Source: Batkoa obscura (Eukaryota; Entomophthoromycota; Entomophthoromycetes; Entomophthorales; Batkoaceae). From it: 52,660 nucleotides of DNA. The notes beneath the pieces were generated by a model. The model was not told where the DNA came from, made no database searches, and saw only the letters and a list, made by a program, of their open reading frames with translations. A program made the translations under genes and the position numbers. The stretch covers positions 1 to 52,660 of the forward strand of contig JASVEC010000111.1 of NCBI GenBank assembly GCA_030770535.1, written 5' to 3'. Positions 23,649 through 34,959 of the stretch are shown in pieces (the first letter of the stretch is position 1; the number at the start of each line of letters is the position of its first letter).

Positions 23649-24441
23649 ATGATAGAAATTCACGAGTTGATAGAAAAGAGGGCAGGCACTTTATCTAATC
23701 CATTAGTATGGAGAACTTTGTTAGCTTTAAAGCATAAGGTAAAAGATTATGCTTTAATCAAATATTGTTTTAATTTATTTATTAAGAAAGTTGGCCTTAA
23801 TGCGAAAAAGCTTACATTTCTTGAAGATAATGTTAAGATTATTATGGATAAGTTTATGTATATTGGGGATAACGAGGAATTCTCAGATTTAAGGTAACTA
23901 TTTCTTACTAATTTTATCTCATTTATTATAAAAGTATTTTAGAATAACCTGTATCTTATAAGTCTTGATGTTGAGGCTATAACTTCCGAACCGTCAATAG
24001 TTGCTAGGTACCTTGAAGGAAAATATTCAGGAAACAATGTATCTCTAGAACTTCAAAGCTTTACTAATACATTATTAGAGTATAAATATATCTTTGAACC
24101 CTTATTTTACTTAACAATGTTAAAATTTTATAAAGATTCAGAAGCTGAAGAGCAAGAAATAAGGTTTGGAATATATTTAAAGGTGCTTACTCATGATAAA
24201 GAAGCCACACGGCATATGGTTGGAAAAATGTTCTCAACATTTTGCGAAAGATTAGCTAAACACAAGTTTTTAGAAGATGAAAAGGCAACTTATACAGATT
24301 ACATACTTTTTGGATACCTTAACTACTCAAACAGCTTTGATTTCTGTTTTTGATACTACTGTTATAAATCATCAAGACTCCTCCGTTAAAAAATTGGCTT
24401 AAATCAATTGAAAACCTTTATAATGGATTTGCTGCTTTTTT
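23649..24441 (+). pseudogene. Glutathione S-transferase-like relic
   Basis: Segments in changing frames match GST architecture. An N-terminal thioredoxin-fold piece has RAGTLSNPLVWRTLLALKHK (compare 'SP..WR.RLAL..K' in GSTs). A downstream block ITSEPSIVARYLEGKYSG resembles the 'dS..IA.YLe..YP' segment that binds glutathione. An alpha-domain piece FLEDEKATYTDYILFGYL follows, and in a third frame WLKSIENLYNGFAAF resembles the typical C-terminal 'W..ml..y.g.a'. A gt...ag intron (23894-23942) is plausible but does not preserve frame, and a second break lies after 24340. Frame disagreement at two places argues for a pseudogene. The class (etherase-like or fungal-specific) is unresolved. Confidence 0.55.
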
Positions 24442-24496
24442 ATATTTTGCTTCATGGATGAATCAAAATATTAGATAAACTATATATATCACAACA

Positions 24497-24600
24497 TTTG
24501 GGAGTGTTTCTTTTGGCTTCATCACTTTTTCCATCCTTTAAGCGCTATTTGAGTGGAAAATTATTAGTAAAATTCTTAAATACAAAAACACATCACCATT
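24497..24600 (-). mobile_element. MITE copy beside the GST-like relic
   Basis: Left tip ttgggagtgtttcttttggc with the ttcatcactttttcca arm; right tip aaaacacatcaccatt. It starts about 55 bp after the relic ends. Confidence 0.83.
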
Positions 24601-25086
24601 TAATGATTGAAAGTCTAACTTCTTGTATACGATCTTTTTAACTTTACATGCTTTATTACTATTCTATAAATAATCATATTGATCAAATTAATTTAGCATA
24701 AAGTACTAACTAATGAATGATAGTAATCAAAAATGGCTATTATCCTATTTTCTGGATCCGAAATTATAACCAGGCAGTTGCCCAGATTTTATTGTCTTAT
24801 AAAGACGCCATACTGTTGCTACTGTATCTACTCCCTAGTATTATTCAAATTTTTAGAATAAACGTTATTAAAAAAAGCAGTCACTATGCTCTTTTATTTT
24901 ATTCATTGTGTGTTATGCAGTTATCTTTTTAACTTATTTTTATTTCTATTTAATTTTAAATTTTAGCTAATATGATATGAGTATAAATTATACTCATTGC
25001 TTTTCAAAAACTTAGAAGAGTTGATGATTCTCAATTGTTTTATGAATAGAAACAAAAAAAATAGAAACATCAGATGTATTTTAAAG

Positions 25087-25188
25087 TAAGGGATGTTTTT
25101 TTGTCTTTATTACTTTTTCCATTTTTAAGTGGTATTTGAGCGGAAAGATTGTTAGCAAAATTCTTTAACAAAAAAAATATATCCCCAG
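25087..25188 (-). mobile_element. MITE copy, reverse
   Basis: Left tip aagggatgtttttttgtctt and right tip aaatatatccccag. The core tttttaagtggtatttgagc is diverged at two sites. Confidence 0.82.
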
Positions 25189-25308
25189 AGCTAATAGGAA
25201 TGAGATTAGATGACTAAGTCATTAGGGTGGACTGTGCCTTCACTTTACCTGTTTTATATTGAGATAAAAAATATATTCAAACTCTAATTTGTATGGTTTA
25301 GATATGAG

Positions 25309-25370
25309 ATGATAAAGTAACGACTGAAGATGAAAAAGTAACGACTGAAGATGAAAAAGTATCTACCAAT
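25309..25370 (+). repeat. 21-bp minisatellite, about 2.5 units
   Basis: Units contain gtaacgactgaagatgaaaa. One frame reads KVTTEDEKVTTEDEKVS, so it may be the remnant of a coding repeat, but no gene surrounds it. Confidence 0.6.
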
Positions 25371-26156
25371 GATTTAGTGTAGAATCAATAGTATTTACTT
25401 TTTCCTCATTGTTTTATATTTTCCAAATAATTCAACAACTTGAGTTAATTGTTATAATTGGTTAAACTCTTAGTATCATTTTTTCTATAAAACTTTTATT
25501 TTAATATTATGTTAACATTAAATATATAAGAGGCTAATTACCATTAACAAGCATTTCAAGTTAACTAATAAACGTTAAAACATTAGTAGACACAATTTAA
25601 AGGTATGTCCTAATGTAACTCTGACTATGTGCTTGTAGTGCTTACTAAATACTCAGCGAAATCTTTGCATATTTATCAGAGTGTTTTGAACCTTTTAAGA
25701 GTTATTTGTATTTGAATTCGATAGTATATAATAAACTTGAATAAAAAAATGAATTTTTTTGTTGTAAACATAGTGAACGGTAACATTTTGTTATGTGGAC
25801 GTAATTGATATATTTGAAATATAAATTTAATGACTATATTGAAACAAAAAATTCAATAATGATTTTGCACCACTTTAGATTAAACAGAATCCTATTAATA
25901 AAAAGTAATAATGGACATGTAACTTATGATCTCAATTAATGTTGAAGAAATATGTAACTTTTATAAAAGCATTTTGAAATAAGTTGAGAAAAGTCCGCTG
26001 GCAAAAAAGAAAATGATAAAGACATAGCTGAAGAATTGCTTTTATATGAATCAACTTAAACCCAAAGCATACTTTTCGTCAGTTTTCATATAAAAATTAT
26101 AAAATAAACAAATATTGAACTATGATGATTGGTTTTTGATTAATTGAAAAAGCCAA

Positions 26157-26255
26157 ATGGCCGTGTTTTTTTGTCTAAGCATTCGTCTAATAATTTTCTA
26201 ATTTCACACTACATTAGAAATGGACAAAAAATGAAACGAAAAATATTACCGTATA
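26157..26255. mobile_element. Divergent MITE-like element
   Basis: About 99 bp with ends atggccgtgttttttt and aaaatattaccgtat, and an inner pair ttttctaat / attagaaat. Length and tips resemble the main family, but the core AAATAGCGCTTAAAA is missing; it may be a separate subfamily. Confidence 0.5.
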
Positions 26256-26483
26256 AATTAACAAATATAAACCCAAATCAAACATAAAAATTATGTTTCC
26301 ACCATTAGGCATTTCTCAAACCTAATAATCTATATAGTTCTTTCTTATTTTAAAATAATAATAATGATAGAAAGAAGTTTATTGTATATATTGTTTTGAA
26401 GACAATTTTCACACTAGTAGCACTTTTAGCGCTACTAGCTATTTCCACAACATTCGATGAATTTATTTGAAGTTTAAAGAACA

Positions 26484-26529
26484 AAGCCAAGTTAAGCCAA
26501 GTTAGGCCAAGTTGAGCCAAGTTAAGCCA
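26484..26529. repeat. 10-bp tandem repeat (gttaagccaa), about 4.5 units
   Basis: Consecutive units gttaagccaa, gttaggccaa, gttgagccaa, gttaagccac lie about 290 bp upstream of the Bsd2-like gene. A short open frame across them is only the repeat translated. Confidence 0.75.
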
Positions 26530-26816
26530 CCAATTAAACAACTAAAGATCAAAATTATTTCATATCTAAACCATTAAAGGTTACTTTATCTGTGATCTAG
26601 TTCACTGATTTGAGCGGTGGATATAGAAAAAACCCCAATTAATTGGTTGACGCAAGGGTATCGACCAATTAAAAAACACAATCTGACTAATGCTGTTCCA
26701 TTGATTGTCATGCAAAGTTAATCTTAATTTATTAATTGAAAATAATTTTTTCAACAATTTAAAAATTCACTTAATATTCTATCGTTTTATTTAATAATTA
26801 AATAATACATAAAGTC

Positions 26817-27862
26817 ATGGCAAGTTATCAAAAAGTAAGTGTTAATGTTTCTTGAAATAAAAGCAATGGTTTAATCACTTTTTTAGTTAAACTCTAATGA
26901 TATAGATTCAAATGAAACTGAAGCTACTCAAAGTAGTTCTTTAATTGAGCATCCATTATCTGATGCATTTCGAATAAATGAAGAAGAGGAAGAGGAGGAA
27001 GGAGAGGAAGAAAAGAAGCAAACTCAAGAAGAAGTTTCAGTAGAAAGGACGGAAACAAGAATAGAAAATAATGATAATAATATCGACAATAACGAAGAAA
27101 AACCAGAAAACGTAATACGTTTACCGCCCACAATGGGTGCTATTAATGATGGTGTATTTGCCAATTTAAGTGCAAAACCTAGTACAGAACCTAATCGTGG
27201 AGATGGTAATAGTAATAGTTTGCCTCCTCCACCTTTGTTACCTCCAAATGAGTGGGACGGAGAAACAGAATCAAATGGTCAACTTCCAGGCTATGATACA
27301 GTGATGCAAGAACCAGCACCACCTTGTTTTGATGAAAGTACTGGACATGCGCGTACTTTAAGTGCCTTAGATATTGATGATCTTTTGGTAGAAGGGTTAC
27401 CAGTTGGAGGACTAGTATCATTTGTTTGGAATGCATTTATTTCATCTTTATTTCATTATATTGGTTTTGTGATAACTTACTTTTTACATATTAACCATGC
27501 AGGAAGAGTAAGTTAATAATATTGTTTTTGTTATTTTTTATTGATTGTATTTTTAGCTTGGTTCTTTGATAGGATTAGGTATTACACTGTTAAATCAAGG
27601 ATTTGAGATTCAAGCAATATATTATAATAGCAACTTAGAGTTAATTGGGGAACAGGATAAAAAGGAAATCAATGATCTCTTTGCTATTGATGGTATACTA
27701 CCAGCATCAACAGTCTGGTTTGCTTATATATTGATGTTGTTAGGGTTCCTTATAATTGTTAAATGCAGTATGGAGTATGTACGACTTCGTAAGCAGCAAA
27801 GTGACTTACTTCAAAATCCAGAAAGTGGGATAGGCCAACCAGTCGTAACTGAAGTTAATTAA
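26817..27862 (+). CDS. Bsd2/NDFIP-family membrane adaptor for Rsp5-type ubiquitin ligase
   Basis: Exons 26817-26834, 26887-27507 and 27557-27862 encode 314 residues. The family block TMGAINDGVFANLSAKPS is the hallmark of fungal Bsd2 proteins. An LPGYD motif (about residue 140, LPxY type) and PPCFDE precede the membrane part and would dock WW domains of a Nedd4/Rsp5 ligase. Three hydrophobic segments follow, as in NDFIP proteins: FVWNAFISSLFHYIGFVITY, LGSLIGLGITLLNQG and TVWFAYILMLLGFLIIV. The N-terminal third is Glu/Asn-rich and disordered. The known role is sorting of metal transporters and other cargo at the Golgi/endosome. The first exon codes for only MASYQK; the in-frame junction and the poor alternatives support it, but RNA evidence would settle it. 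Confidence 0.88.
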
Positions 27863-27987
27863 TTTAATTCCTGTTTGTTTTTTATTTCTATTTTATGTTT
27901 ACTATTTATAAATTTTAAAAAATATTTGCTTATTGAATAAATGAAATTTATATTTAAAATGATTGAATTGGCTATAACCCTATATAT

Positions 27988-28904
27988 TTATTTATAAAAA
28001 GTGTTTTCTTTAATAAAATCCAAGTAATTCCCAACTTTAGTATAAATACCAGGTGCTGTAGCTAACCCACACTCATAACCAAAAGAAACAACTCCAACCA
28101 AAACCCATTCACCACAAACTCGTGATATAAGGGGACCACCACTATCTCCCTGGCAAGAATCAGCCTGTCCACCAATTTTTAAAGCACAAATGTGCTTTTC
28201 TTCACTTATATAAATATCTAATAAAGATTTCATATATATTTGACATAACTTGCTATCACTTATTTGTAAGTCGGCCCTTCTTAACACTCTACTGGTTTCC
28301 GTATTCCCAGCTCCATACAAGCCCCATCCTATTACTCTTACTTTATGCAAAAAATCGTTTGCAATAGTACCATCATCAAACTTAATTGGGGCTTTAACCT
28401 TAGCAGGCTTATCTAGTCTTAACACAGCAACTAAAGAAAAAGTATTAACAAAAAGCTATTAAACAATTTAAATTAGTTCTTACTATCATTAATATATAAC
28501 TCTGGATCATATTTTGGATGTTGAATAAAATCAATAATGTTAAATTTTGTCCCTTTGTTAAATTGTTCTTCATCATCAAAGTCATAAACAGATTGATACG
28601 CAATTAAACCCTGAAATCCAATTGTTTTGTTACAATGAGATGCGGTTACTATGGTATATGGATTAATCAAAGTACCGCCACAGATTACGAAACCTGGTAA
28701 TAGATCGGTAGATATAGCCATGATAAAATGATATTGCTCTGGCTCTTCTGCTATCTCTCCGTTTACAATTCTACTCCCTGATGGTAAATTTAGACCATAT
28801 CGGTTCTCTAAATTGGCTAAATCCGCTCTTAGATCATAAGACTTTAAACTGGTGATTAGTTGTAGATTTACTATTGTTAGGAATAATAGATTGAATATTG
28901 ACAT
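27988..28904 (-). CDS. Secreted trypsin-like serine protease 1 (S1A)
   Basis: Two exons (28904-28484, 28430-27988) give 287 residues. A signal peptide (MSIFNLLFLTIVNLQLITS) is followed by a ~25-residue propeptide and the activation site R45-IVNGE. The catalytic triad is complete: H90 in TASHC, D140 in ND-IAVLRL (split by the intron) and S237 in CQGDSGGPL. Asp231, six residues before the serine, is the S1-pocket residue of trypsin, so cleavage after Lys/Arg is expected. Cysteines fit the usual C42-C58, C168-C182 and C191-C220 pairs. The stop lies 125 bp from that of the convergent Bsd2-like gene. In fungi such proteases are typical of insect- or animal-associated and some saprotrophic lineages; the role here is inferred. 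Confidence 0.95.
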
Positions 28905-28973
28905 GATAGTTAATATTTCGAATATAAATAAATAAAATTTTAATTGTATCTCTTTAAATTTTTGTTTAATTTA

Positions 28974-29006
28974 GTGATAAACATAATAGTAGTAGATCAA
29001 AAATTA
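28974..29006 (-). promoter_or_regulatory. Block conserved upstream of both protease genes
   Basis: On the plus strand it contains gtgataaacataatagtagt then agatcaaaaatta, starting about 70 bp before the start codon. A near-identical block precedes the paralogue at 31941-31973. It includes a GATAA core, but binding is not shown. Confidence 0.5.
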
Positions 29007-29948
29007 AGTTGCTATTTTTGGATAATAAATGAGTTTTAAAAATTTAAAAAACTGTAGCACTTTAAAAAGTAAAAAGTAGTATAAAAATGCTATAAAATTA
29101 TAAAAAATAGTTATTTTGTTTAAAAAAATAATACCGATTAATTACAATATATGACAATGACTTTATATGATAAAAGTAGTAGCAATGAGTGATCTTTAAA
29201 GACGGTTTACATAGTTGTAATTTCAACCATGTTTATATAATAAAAAATCATAAATTAATGCTCTACCAAAGCTCCTAAAAAACATGCTATAAGCAAGCAA
29301 TATTACTACTACTTTTGCTGAAAACATTAAGCCATATCAAGCACTATAAATCCCGTAATGTTCAATTATAAAGCAGTTACCACCAAGGAAGCTTCAAAAA
29401 TATTAAAGCCATTTGCTTATACATAAAATTTACATATCCATATATCATGTATGGATAATTGATATATGAAATTTATGTACTTTAATTCACAACTTTTGAC
29501 TGAACAAGATAACCGTACTACCAAAGCTTAAACCCTTAATTAATAAATATCATTGAAACAAATATGTCACAATACTTAAAAATGGTTTAAAACGTTTCTT
29601 ATACATTAAGAGTATTAAGTTTATTACTTTTTTATTTAATTATCAAATATCTATTTTGATTTTAGGAGACAACAATGTATAAAGTATAATATAAGAATCT
29701 TTTTATACTTTATTTTTGCTTACTCTTATTCTTCAGTTTAAAATTTTAAAAAATATTTAGCTAATTTTTAAACAAAACACTGCTTTATATAGTTATTGGA
29801 AAAACTTTAAACTTGTAGTATTTAAAATATATTTTTGTTTATGGTCATAGTTGAAAAAAATTAATAACAATTTGTGTAATTCAAATTCAAAGCCAAATGT
29901 CAAATCATTGAAGATTTTGTTAATAAAAATATATAATTTGATTTTTTA

Positions 29949-30049
29949 GATGAGAATAGATTTTTTCGTTTAATAAGTTTACTGATACTCTTTCCATCAA
30001 ATAGCGCTTAAAAATGGAAAAAGCGATGAAGTCAAAGAACATTCTCAAA
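29949..30049 (+). mobile_element. MITE copy between the proteases, decayed
   Basis: The core caaatagcgcttaaaaatgg and the arm aaaaagcgatgaagtcaaag are clear; the tips read gatgagaat and attctcaaa. Confidence 0.75.
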
Positions 30050-30379
30050 TTTTAAAATAATTAAAACAGGAACAAAAATGAGAATAATTAAAGCTGGTTC
30101 ACCTAAAACTAAAAATAATGTTTCTATTTTAAAAAATAGGGTCAAAACACTAGTAAAATTTGACCAAAATTTTTAATCACTAATTTTTGTCACATTTTAA
30201 TAAGACAGTTTGTAAATTGATTTAAGCTTGTTGTTGTTAATTTTCATAATTTTACTGATGAGTCGAATTCCTTTTATACTATCAAATTTAGAATGTGAAA
30301 ATCAAAAATTCTCAAACGTTATAGCTTTCTTTTAAAATTATAAATACAAAAAGATACTAGCAATAGTAATAATTAAAGT

Positions 30380-30490
30380 GGTAGCATACCAGATTAGATT
30401 CATTTATAAATAGCCTTCTAGTTTAGGATTATAAACTTTAATGTAAACCGCTGATTTTTTAGCAGTAAACTTTAAAAAAATACTAAATGG
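30380..30490. repeat. Dispersed repeat, copy A
   Basis: Shares agattagattcatttataa and an actttaatgtaaaccgctga segment, with gaps, with the regions at 32645-32730 and 38735-38790. Element type and ends are unclear. Confidence 0.4.
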
Positions 30491-30965
30491 CTAATTTTGA
30501 AAATTATTACTACTCATTTTCAATTTAAAGTGAGAATCATCTGTATAATTATGAAGAATAAAATAAATTTACTAGCATATAGTATTAATTCTAATAAACT
30601 TAGTTATTTTGGAATCAATATAAATTATTGAATATTTTATATGCAAAAGATTATGAATATTTATCTTATACTTTGTTTATTTTTAAGCATAAAAATTGAA
30701 AAGACAATTGATAAAACTTTTAATTTTAAGCTAATTTTGTTGAAATTGGTCCATCTTGAATTTGTCAAATTTCTAAACCAGTTGCATATCATATAGAATG
30801 TGGTAAATTTATAATTTGAATAAAATCAGAAAAACTTGGGATTATTGTTATATAGTATTCGTTGAACTCGATTGAAGTATATAGGAAAACCACGTGTTTT
30901 AGCTGATATTGTGTTTACACTAATGAACTATAAAATTATTAACTTGATTATTATTAGACACTCTT

Positions 30966-31883
30966 CTATCTATAAAACGTATATTGTCTAATAAAATCCA
31001 AAAAAGCGCCAACCTTAGTATATACACCGGGTACTGTAGCTAATCCACACTGATAACCGAAAGAAACAATTCCAACCACAATCCACTCTCCACAAACTCG
31101 AGCTAAAAGAGGACCGCCACTATCTCCTTGACAAGAATCAGTTTGACCACCGATTTTTAAAGCACATACATGTTTGTCTTCACTTACAAATTCACCTAAC
31201 AGAGTTTTCATATAAAGTTGGCACATCCTGTTATCAGTTATTTGTAAATCTGCTCTCCTCAACACCCTACTAGATACTCTCCTTCCAACTTCATAGAAAC
31301 CCCATCCAACAACCCTTACTTTATGTAAAAAATCGTTTGCTATGGTACCATCATCAAACATGACTGGAGCCTTAACCCTGGCAGGCCTATTCAGTCGTAG
31401 TACTGCAACTTAAAAAAAGAGGTTAATAAAAAATTACCAAAATAAGATAACTTAGCATTTACTATCATTAACACCCAGCTCTGGGTCATAATTTGGATGT
31501 TGAATAAAATTGATAATATTATATCTGCTCCCTCTTCTAATCTGTTCTGGATCATCAAAGTCATAGATTGATTGAAAAGCAATTAAACCCTGAAACCCAA
31601 ATGTTTTGTTACAATGTGCTGCGGTTACTATGGTATATGGATTAATCAAAGTACCTCCACAGATTACGCTGTCTGGAAGCAGTCCAATGGCAATTGCCAT
31701 GATAAAATGATATTGATCAGGCTCTTCTGCTATCTCTCCATACACTATTCGACTTCCTGGTGGTAAATTTAGGCCATATCGGTTCTCTAAGCTAGCTAAG
31801 TCATTTCTTAGATCATAAGACTTTAAGCTGGTGATTAAATACAAGTTAAATATCACTAAAAATAAAAAGTTGAATATTGACAT
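30966..31883 (-). CDS. Secreted trypsin-like serine protease 2 (S1A)
   Basis: Paralogue of protease 1 with the same exon lengths (31883-31463 and 31408-30966) and 287 residues. Signal peptide MSIFNFLFLVIFNLYLITS; activation R45-IVYGE; triad H90 (TAAHC), D140 (ND-IAVLRL) and S237 (CQGDSGGPL) with the trypsin-type Asp231. The intron interrupts the codon after D140 exactly as in protease 1. Differences concentrate in surface stretches (AIAIGLLPDS versus AISTDLLPGF; GRRVSS versus GNTETS), so substrate range may differ. The glycine after the activation valine pair is preceded by Tyr rather than Asn. Both copies look functional. Confidence 0.95.
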
Positions 31884-31940
31884 GACAGCAGTCTCAAAAC
31901 ATCAATAAACTTTTAAACTATTAATTAAAATTTTAATTTT

Positions 31941-31973
31941 ATGATAAACTTAATTGTAGTAGATCAAAAATCA
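31941..31973 (-). promoter_or_regulatory. Block conserved upstream of protease 2
   Basis: Reads atgataaacttaattgtagt then agatcaaaaatca on the plus strand, about 58 bp before the start codon. It corresponds to 28974-29006 upstream of protease 1. Confidence 0.5.
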
Positions 31974-32296
31974 GCTTGTCACAAGGTAGAAAAAATTATG
32001 AAGTCTTTGAACAGTCATGATAACAACGAACAAATGTACAATTTTTTTGAATTTCTTATAAAACGATTCTATAATTTATTTTTTAACGCTATAGTAGAAA
32101 GGCTAGAGATCGGTAATGTTTTGTAGGCACTTAAGTACCATGGACAAACATTGCCCACATGTTTTAAATCAACTTAACCCTTTAAGAATTGAGTTTCAGA
32201 AATTAACCTAACAGTATGAAATTGATTAGAAATCGTAGTCCAATCAGAAAGCTTCTTTGAGGCTTTAGTACTCAGAGGGGTTAAATGAAATCAAGG

Positions 32297-32395
32297 TATG
32301 AGGATGTTTTTTTATTTCATCAGTTTTTCCGTTTTTTAAGCGCTATTTAAGCAGAAAGTTGTTAGTAAAATTCTCAAAAAGAATACATCCCCATA
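32297..32395 (-). mobile_element. MITE copy, reverse
   Basis: Left tip tatgaggatgtttttttatt, core ttttttaagcgctatttaag, right tip aatacatccccata. Confidence 0.85.
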
Positions 32396-32644
32396 AGCTA
32401 ATTTATTTTTAGATAAAATTTATATTGTAGTGCTATTTATTTATTTTACAAAATTTAAATATTAGTTATTAATTTATTATTAGAAGTTTATAAATAATGT
32501 TTTAGCTTTCTCTTATTTTAGAATTATATAATCAACGTTTTTTACTTTAGTATGCTTTTAATAAATAGTAGCTTAATATTATTAATATAAGAATAGGGCA
32601 TTAAGGTAATAATAACAATAATAATGGCAATATATCACTTATAT

Positions 32645-32730
32645 TTGTTTATAAATAATCTTCCAATTTAGATTACAAATACCAATGTAAATCAGTTTTT
32701 TTAAGCAGGCAAGCTTTAAGAAATTAACCA
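32645..32730. repeat. Dispersed repeat, copy B
   Basis: Shares tttataaata, a tttagatt block and taatgtaaa(c/t)c with copy A (30380-30490). Diverged; limits uncertain. Confidence 0.35.
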
Positions 32731-32901
32731 ACTAAATAACTAATTTTAAAAATCACTGCTTTTTTTAGATTAAACCAGATATACTCTATGTTTACTAAAT
32801 TATTAGTAAAGAATTGAAATAGACTTGAAAAATATTTAAATTATTTTCTGGTTTGTATTCATGCTATTTTATTTCATAACTGTATATACTATATTTAATT
32901 T

Positions 32902-33005
32902 TATGAGGTGTTTTTTTTTGGGCTCATTATCTTTCCATCTTTTCAAGTACTATTGAGCGGAAAAGATATTAGTAAATTTCTTAAACAAAAAGAGACATCC
33001 CCACA
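32902..33005 (-). mobile_element. MITE copy, reverse
   Basis: Left tip tatgaggtgttttttttt, right tip agacatccccacata; the core has drifted to caagtactattgagcgg. Confidence 0.82.
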
Positions 33006-33640
33006 TATTCATTAATTATTAACTAGTATAATATCAACTCTAACGAAATGATCAAAAATGAAATTAAATAGGAACTTCAAAATTAGGAGATATATACTAA
33101 CGTTATGCTTTCTAATGATATGTATAAGTTTCAAATTCAAAGAGGAATCAAAATAGAGCTTGTCCAAAGCCAATTAGTAAAAAGTTAGATATTTAAATAA
33201 TAGTTTTATTATCATCTTTTATATACCAATTAAGTATCAATCTAAAGAAGCTTCTTTTCCTAATAAGTTATATTTAAAAGTAATATTATAATCTTAAGCC
33301 CTTAATATTATAATCAGAGTTTATTTATCAAATAATAAATCAGGGATAAATAGGAATAAGATTAAGGTGTGATTAAATTATGGGAGAGACTCAAAATTTT
33401 TTGTAAGAAAGATAGGTAATCAAAACCAAAAGCAATACAAAGTGATTGGTTATTTTAAAATAATGACAAATCAAAGCTTGTAAAAAATACCCACGCTCAG
33501 TGTTATAAATTGAACTTCGAAATTTTTTATCAATCGATAACAATCTTTGAAATTTTTTAAAATTTATAAAGGTAATATTTGATACTAACAGTGATAAGGA
33601 TAAATAGTAATACCGTCTAATTAGAAGTTTTATAAAAAGA

Positions 33641-34959
33641 ATGTTTCACCTTTATAAAGCCAGTTTAAAGACCGTTGCTACCAAGGTAAGATCTTAAATC
33701 TCAAAAAATCTCAAAAACTAACAAACAATTTAGAACTTACGTACATTCAGTACCAGTTTAAGGTCTGCTGAAGCTGTCAAGATTTCATTACCACAAACCT
33801 CTTTCGAAACTTTCAAATTAAATGAAGGACCAAACTTAGAAATTTCAGTTGAAAAAGAAGAGTTAATTCGTTTATATCAAGAGATGGTTGAAGTACGTAG
33901 AATGGAAATGGCTGCTGATGCTTTATATAAAAGTAAATTAATTCGTGGTTTCTGCCATCTTTGCACTGGTCAAGTAAGTCGAGGAGTAAAAATTTATTTT
34001 ATTAAATATTAATATCGAAACTTTTTAGGAAGCCGTTGCAAGTGGTATGGAATCAGCTATTGAAAAAGAAGACCGTATTATTACTGCATATCGTTGTCAC
34101 GGTTATACTTATACTCGTGGTGGTTCTATTAAATCCATTTTAGCTGAATTACTTGGTAATTTTTTTAAATTAACCTTGAATTTTTTAATAACCCGTTATT
34201 TTAGGTCGTGTTGAAGGTATTTCTTATGGTAAAGGAGGATCTATGCATATGTTTGCCAAAAACTTTTATGGAGGTAATGGTATTGTAGGAGCCCAAGTAC
34301 CAGTTGGAGCTGGTTTGGCTTTTGGTCAATGGTATCAAGGCAGTAAAAATGTTACTTTTGCTATGTATGGAGATGGTGCTTCCAATCAAGGTCAAGTATT
34401 TGAAGCTTACAATATGGCTAAATTATGGAACTTACCATGTATCTTTGTTTGTGAAAACAATAAATATGGTATGGGTACTGCAGCTAATCGTTCTTCTGCT
34501 TCTACTGAATACTTTAAACGTGGTGATTATATCCCAGGATTAAAGGTCAATGGTATGGATGTATTAGCTGTTAAAGAAGCTTGTAGATTTGCTAAAGAAT
34601 ATGCTTCTAATGGTAACGGACCATTAGTTATGGAAATGGTCACTTATCGTTATGGTGGCCATTCTATGTCTGATCCAGGCACTACTTATCGTACCCGTGA
34701 AGAAATTCAAAATATGAGATCCAATTCTGATCCAATTCAAGGTTTAAAACAACGTCTCTTAGAAAATGAAATCTTAACTGAACAAGAAATTAAACAAATC
34801 GAAAAGAAGGCTAGAGCTATAGTTGATGAAGCTACCGTTCAAGCTAAGAATGCTGCTGAACCTAACTTAGATGGTTTCTGGAAGGATATTTATGTTCCAG
34901 GTACCGAACCTAAATCTCTTAGAGGTCGTGAACCAAGTGAAACACACTTTTTCGAATAA
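33641..34959 (+). CDS. PDA1: Pyruvate dehydrogenase E1 component subunit alpha, mitochondrial
   Basis: Four exons (33641-33685, 33734-33973, 34029-34155, 34205-34959) encode 388 residues, the usual length. The basic leader MFHLYKASLKTVATK, then RTFSTSLRS, is a mitochondrial presequence. The thiamine-pyrophosphate motif begins GDGASNQGQVFEAYNMA and ends near CENNKYGMGT. GFCHLCTGQEAVASGMES and TAYRCHGYTYTRGGS are the substrate-channel region. RYGGHSMSDPGTTYR carries the serine that PDH kinase phosphorylates in other eukaryotes. The enzyme decarboxylates pyruvate with E1 beta and passes acetyl to E2. Codon choice is less extreme than in neighbours (more GGT, GCT, CGT), as expected for a highly expressed gene. 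Confidence 0.97.

Larger units (their letters stand above)
24442..26816. other. Gene-poor interval with MITEs and short tandem repeats
   Basis: It holds two reverse MITEs (24497, 25087), a divergent one (26157) and two small tandem repeats (25309, 26484). A 71-codon hydrophobic open frame at 24717-24932 has no recognisable homology and is not called. Confidence 0.5.
28905..30965. other. Intergenic between the two protease genes
   Basis: Two kb of AT-rich DNA with the conserved upstream block (28974-29006), one MITE (29949-30049) and part of a dispersed repeat (30380-30490). No gene or RNA was recognised. Confidence 0.5.
31884..33640. other. Intergenic between protease 2 and PDH E1 alpha
   Basis: It contains the conserved upstream block, two reverse MITEs (32297, 32902) and dispersed-repeat copy B (32645-32730). 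A 61-codon open frame at 31941 overlaps the conserved block and is not convincing as a gene. The two flanking genes diverge, so both promoters lie here. Confidence 0.55.

Noticed and set aside
24717-24932. 71-codon hydrophobic open frame
   Set aside because: Hydrophobic runs arise readily from T-rich DNA; no homology or start context supports it.
26350-26541. 63-codon minus-strand open frame with repeated LAQLGLTWLNLA
   Set aside because: It is the translation of the 10-bp gttaagccaa tandem repeat.
31941-32126. 61-codon open frame upstream of protease 2
   Set aside because: It begins inside the block conserved upstream of both proteases, but the paralogous site has no corresponding frame.
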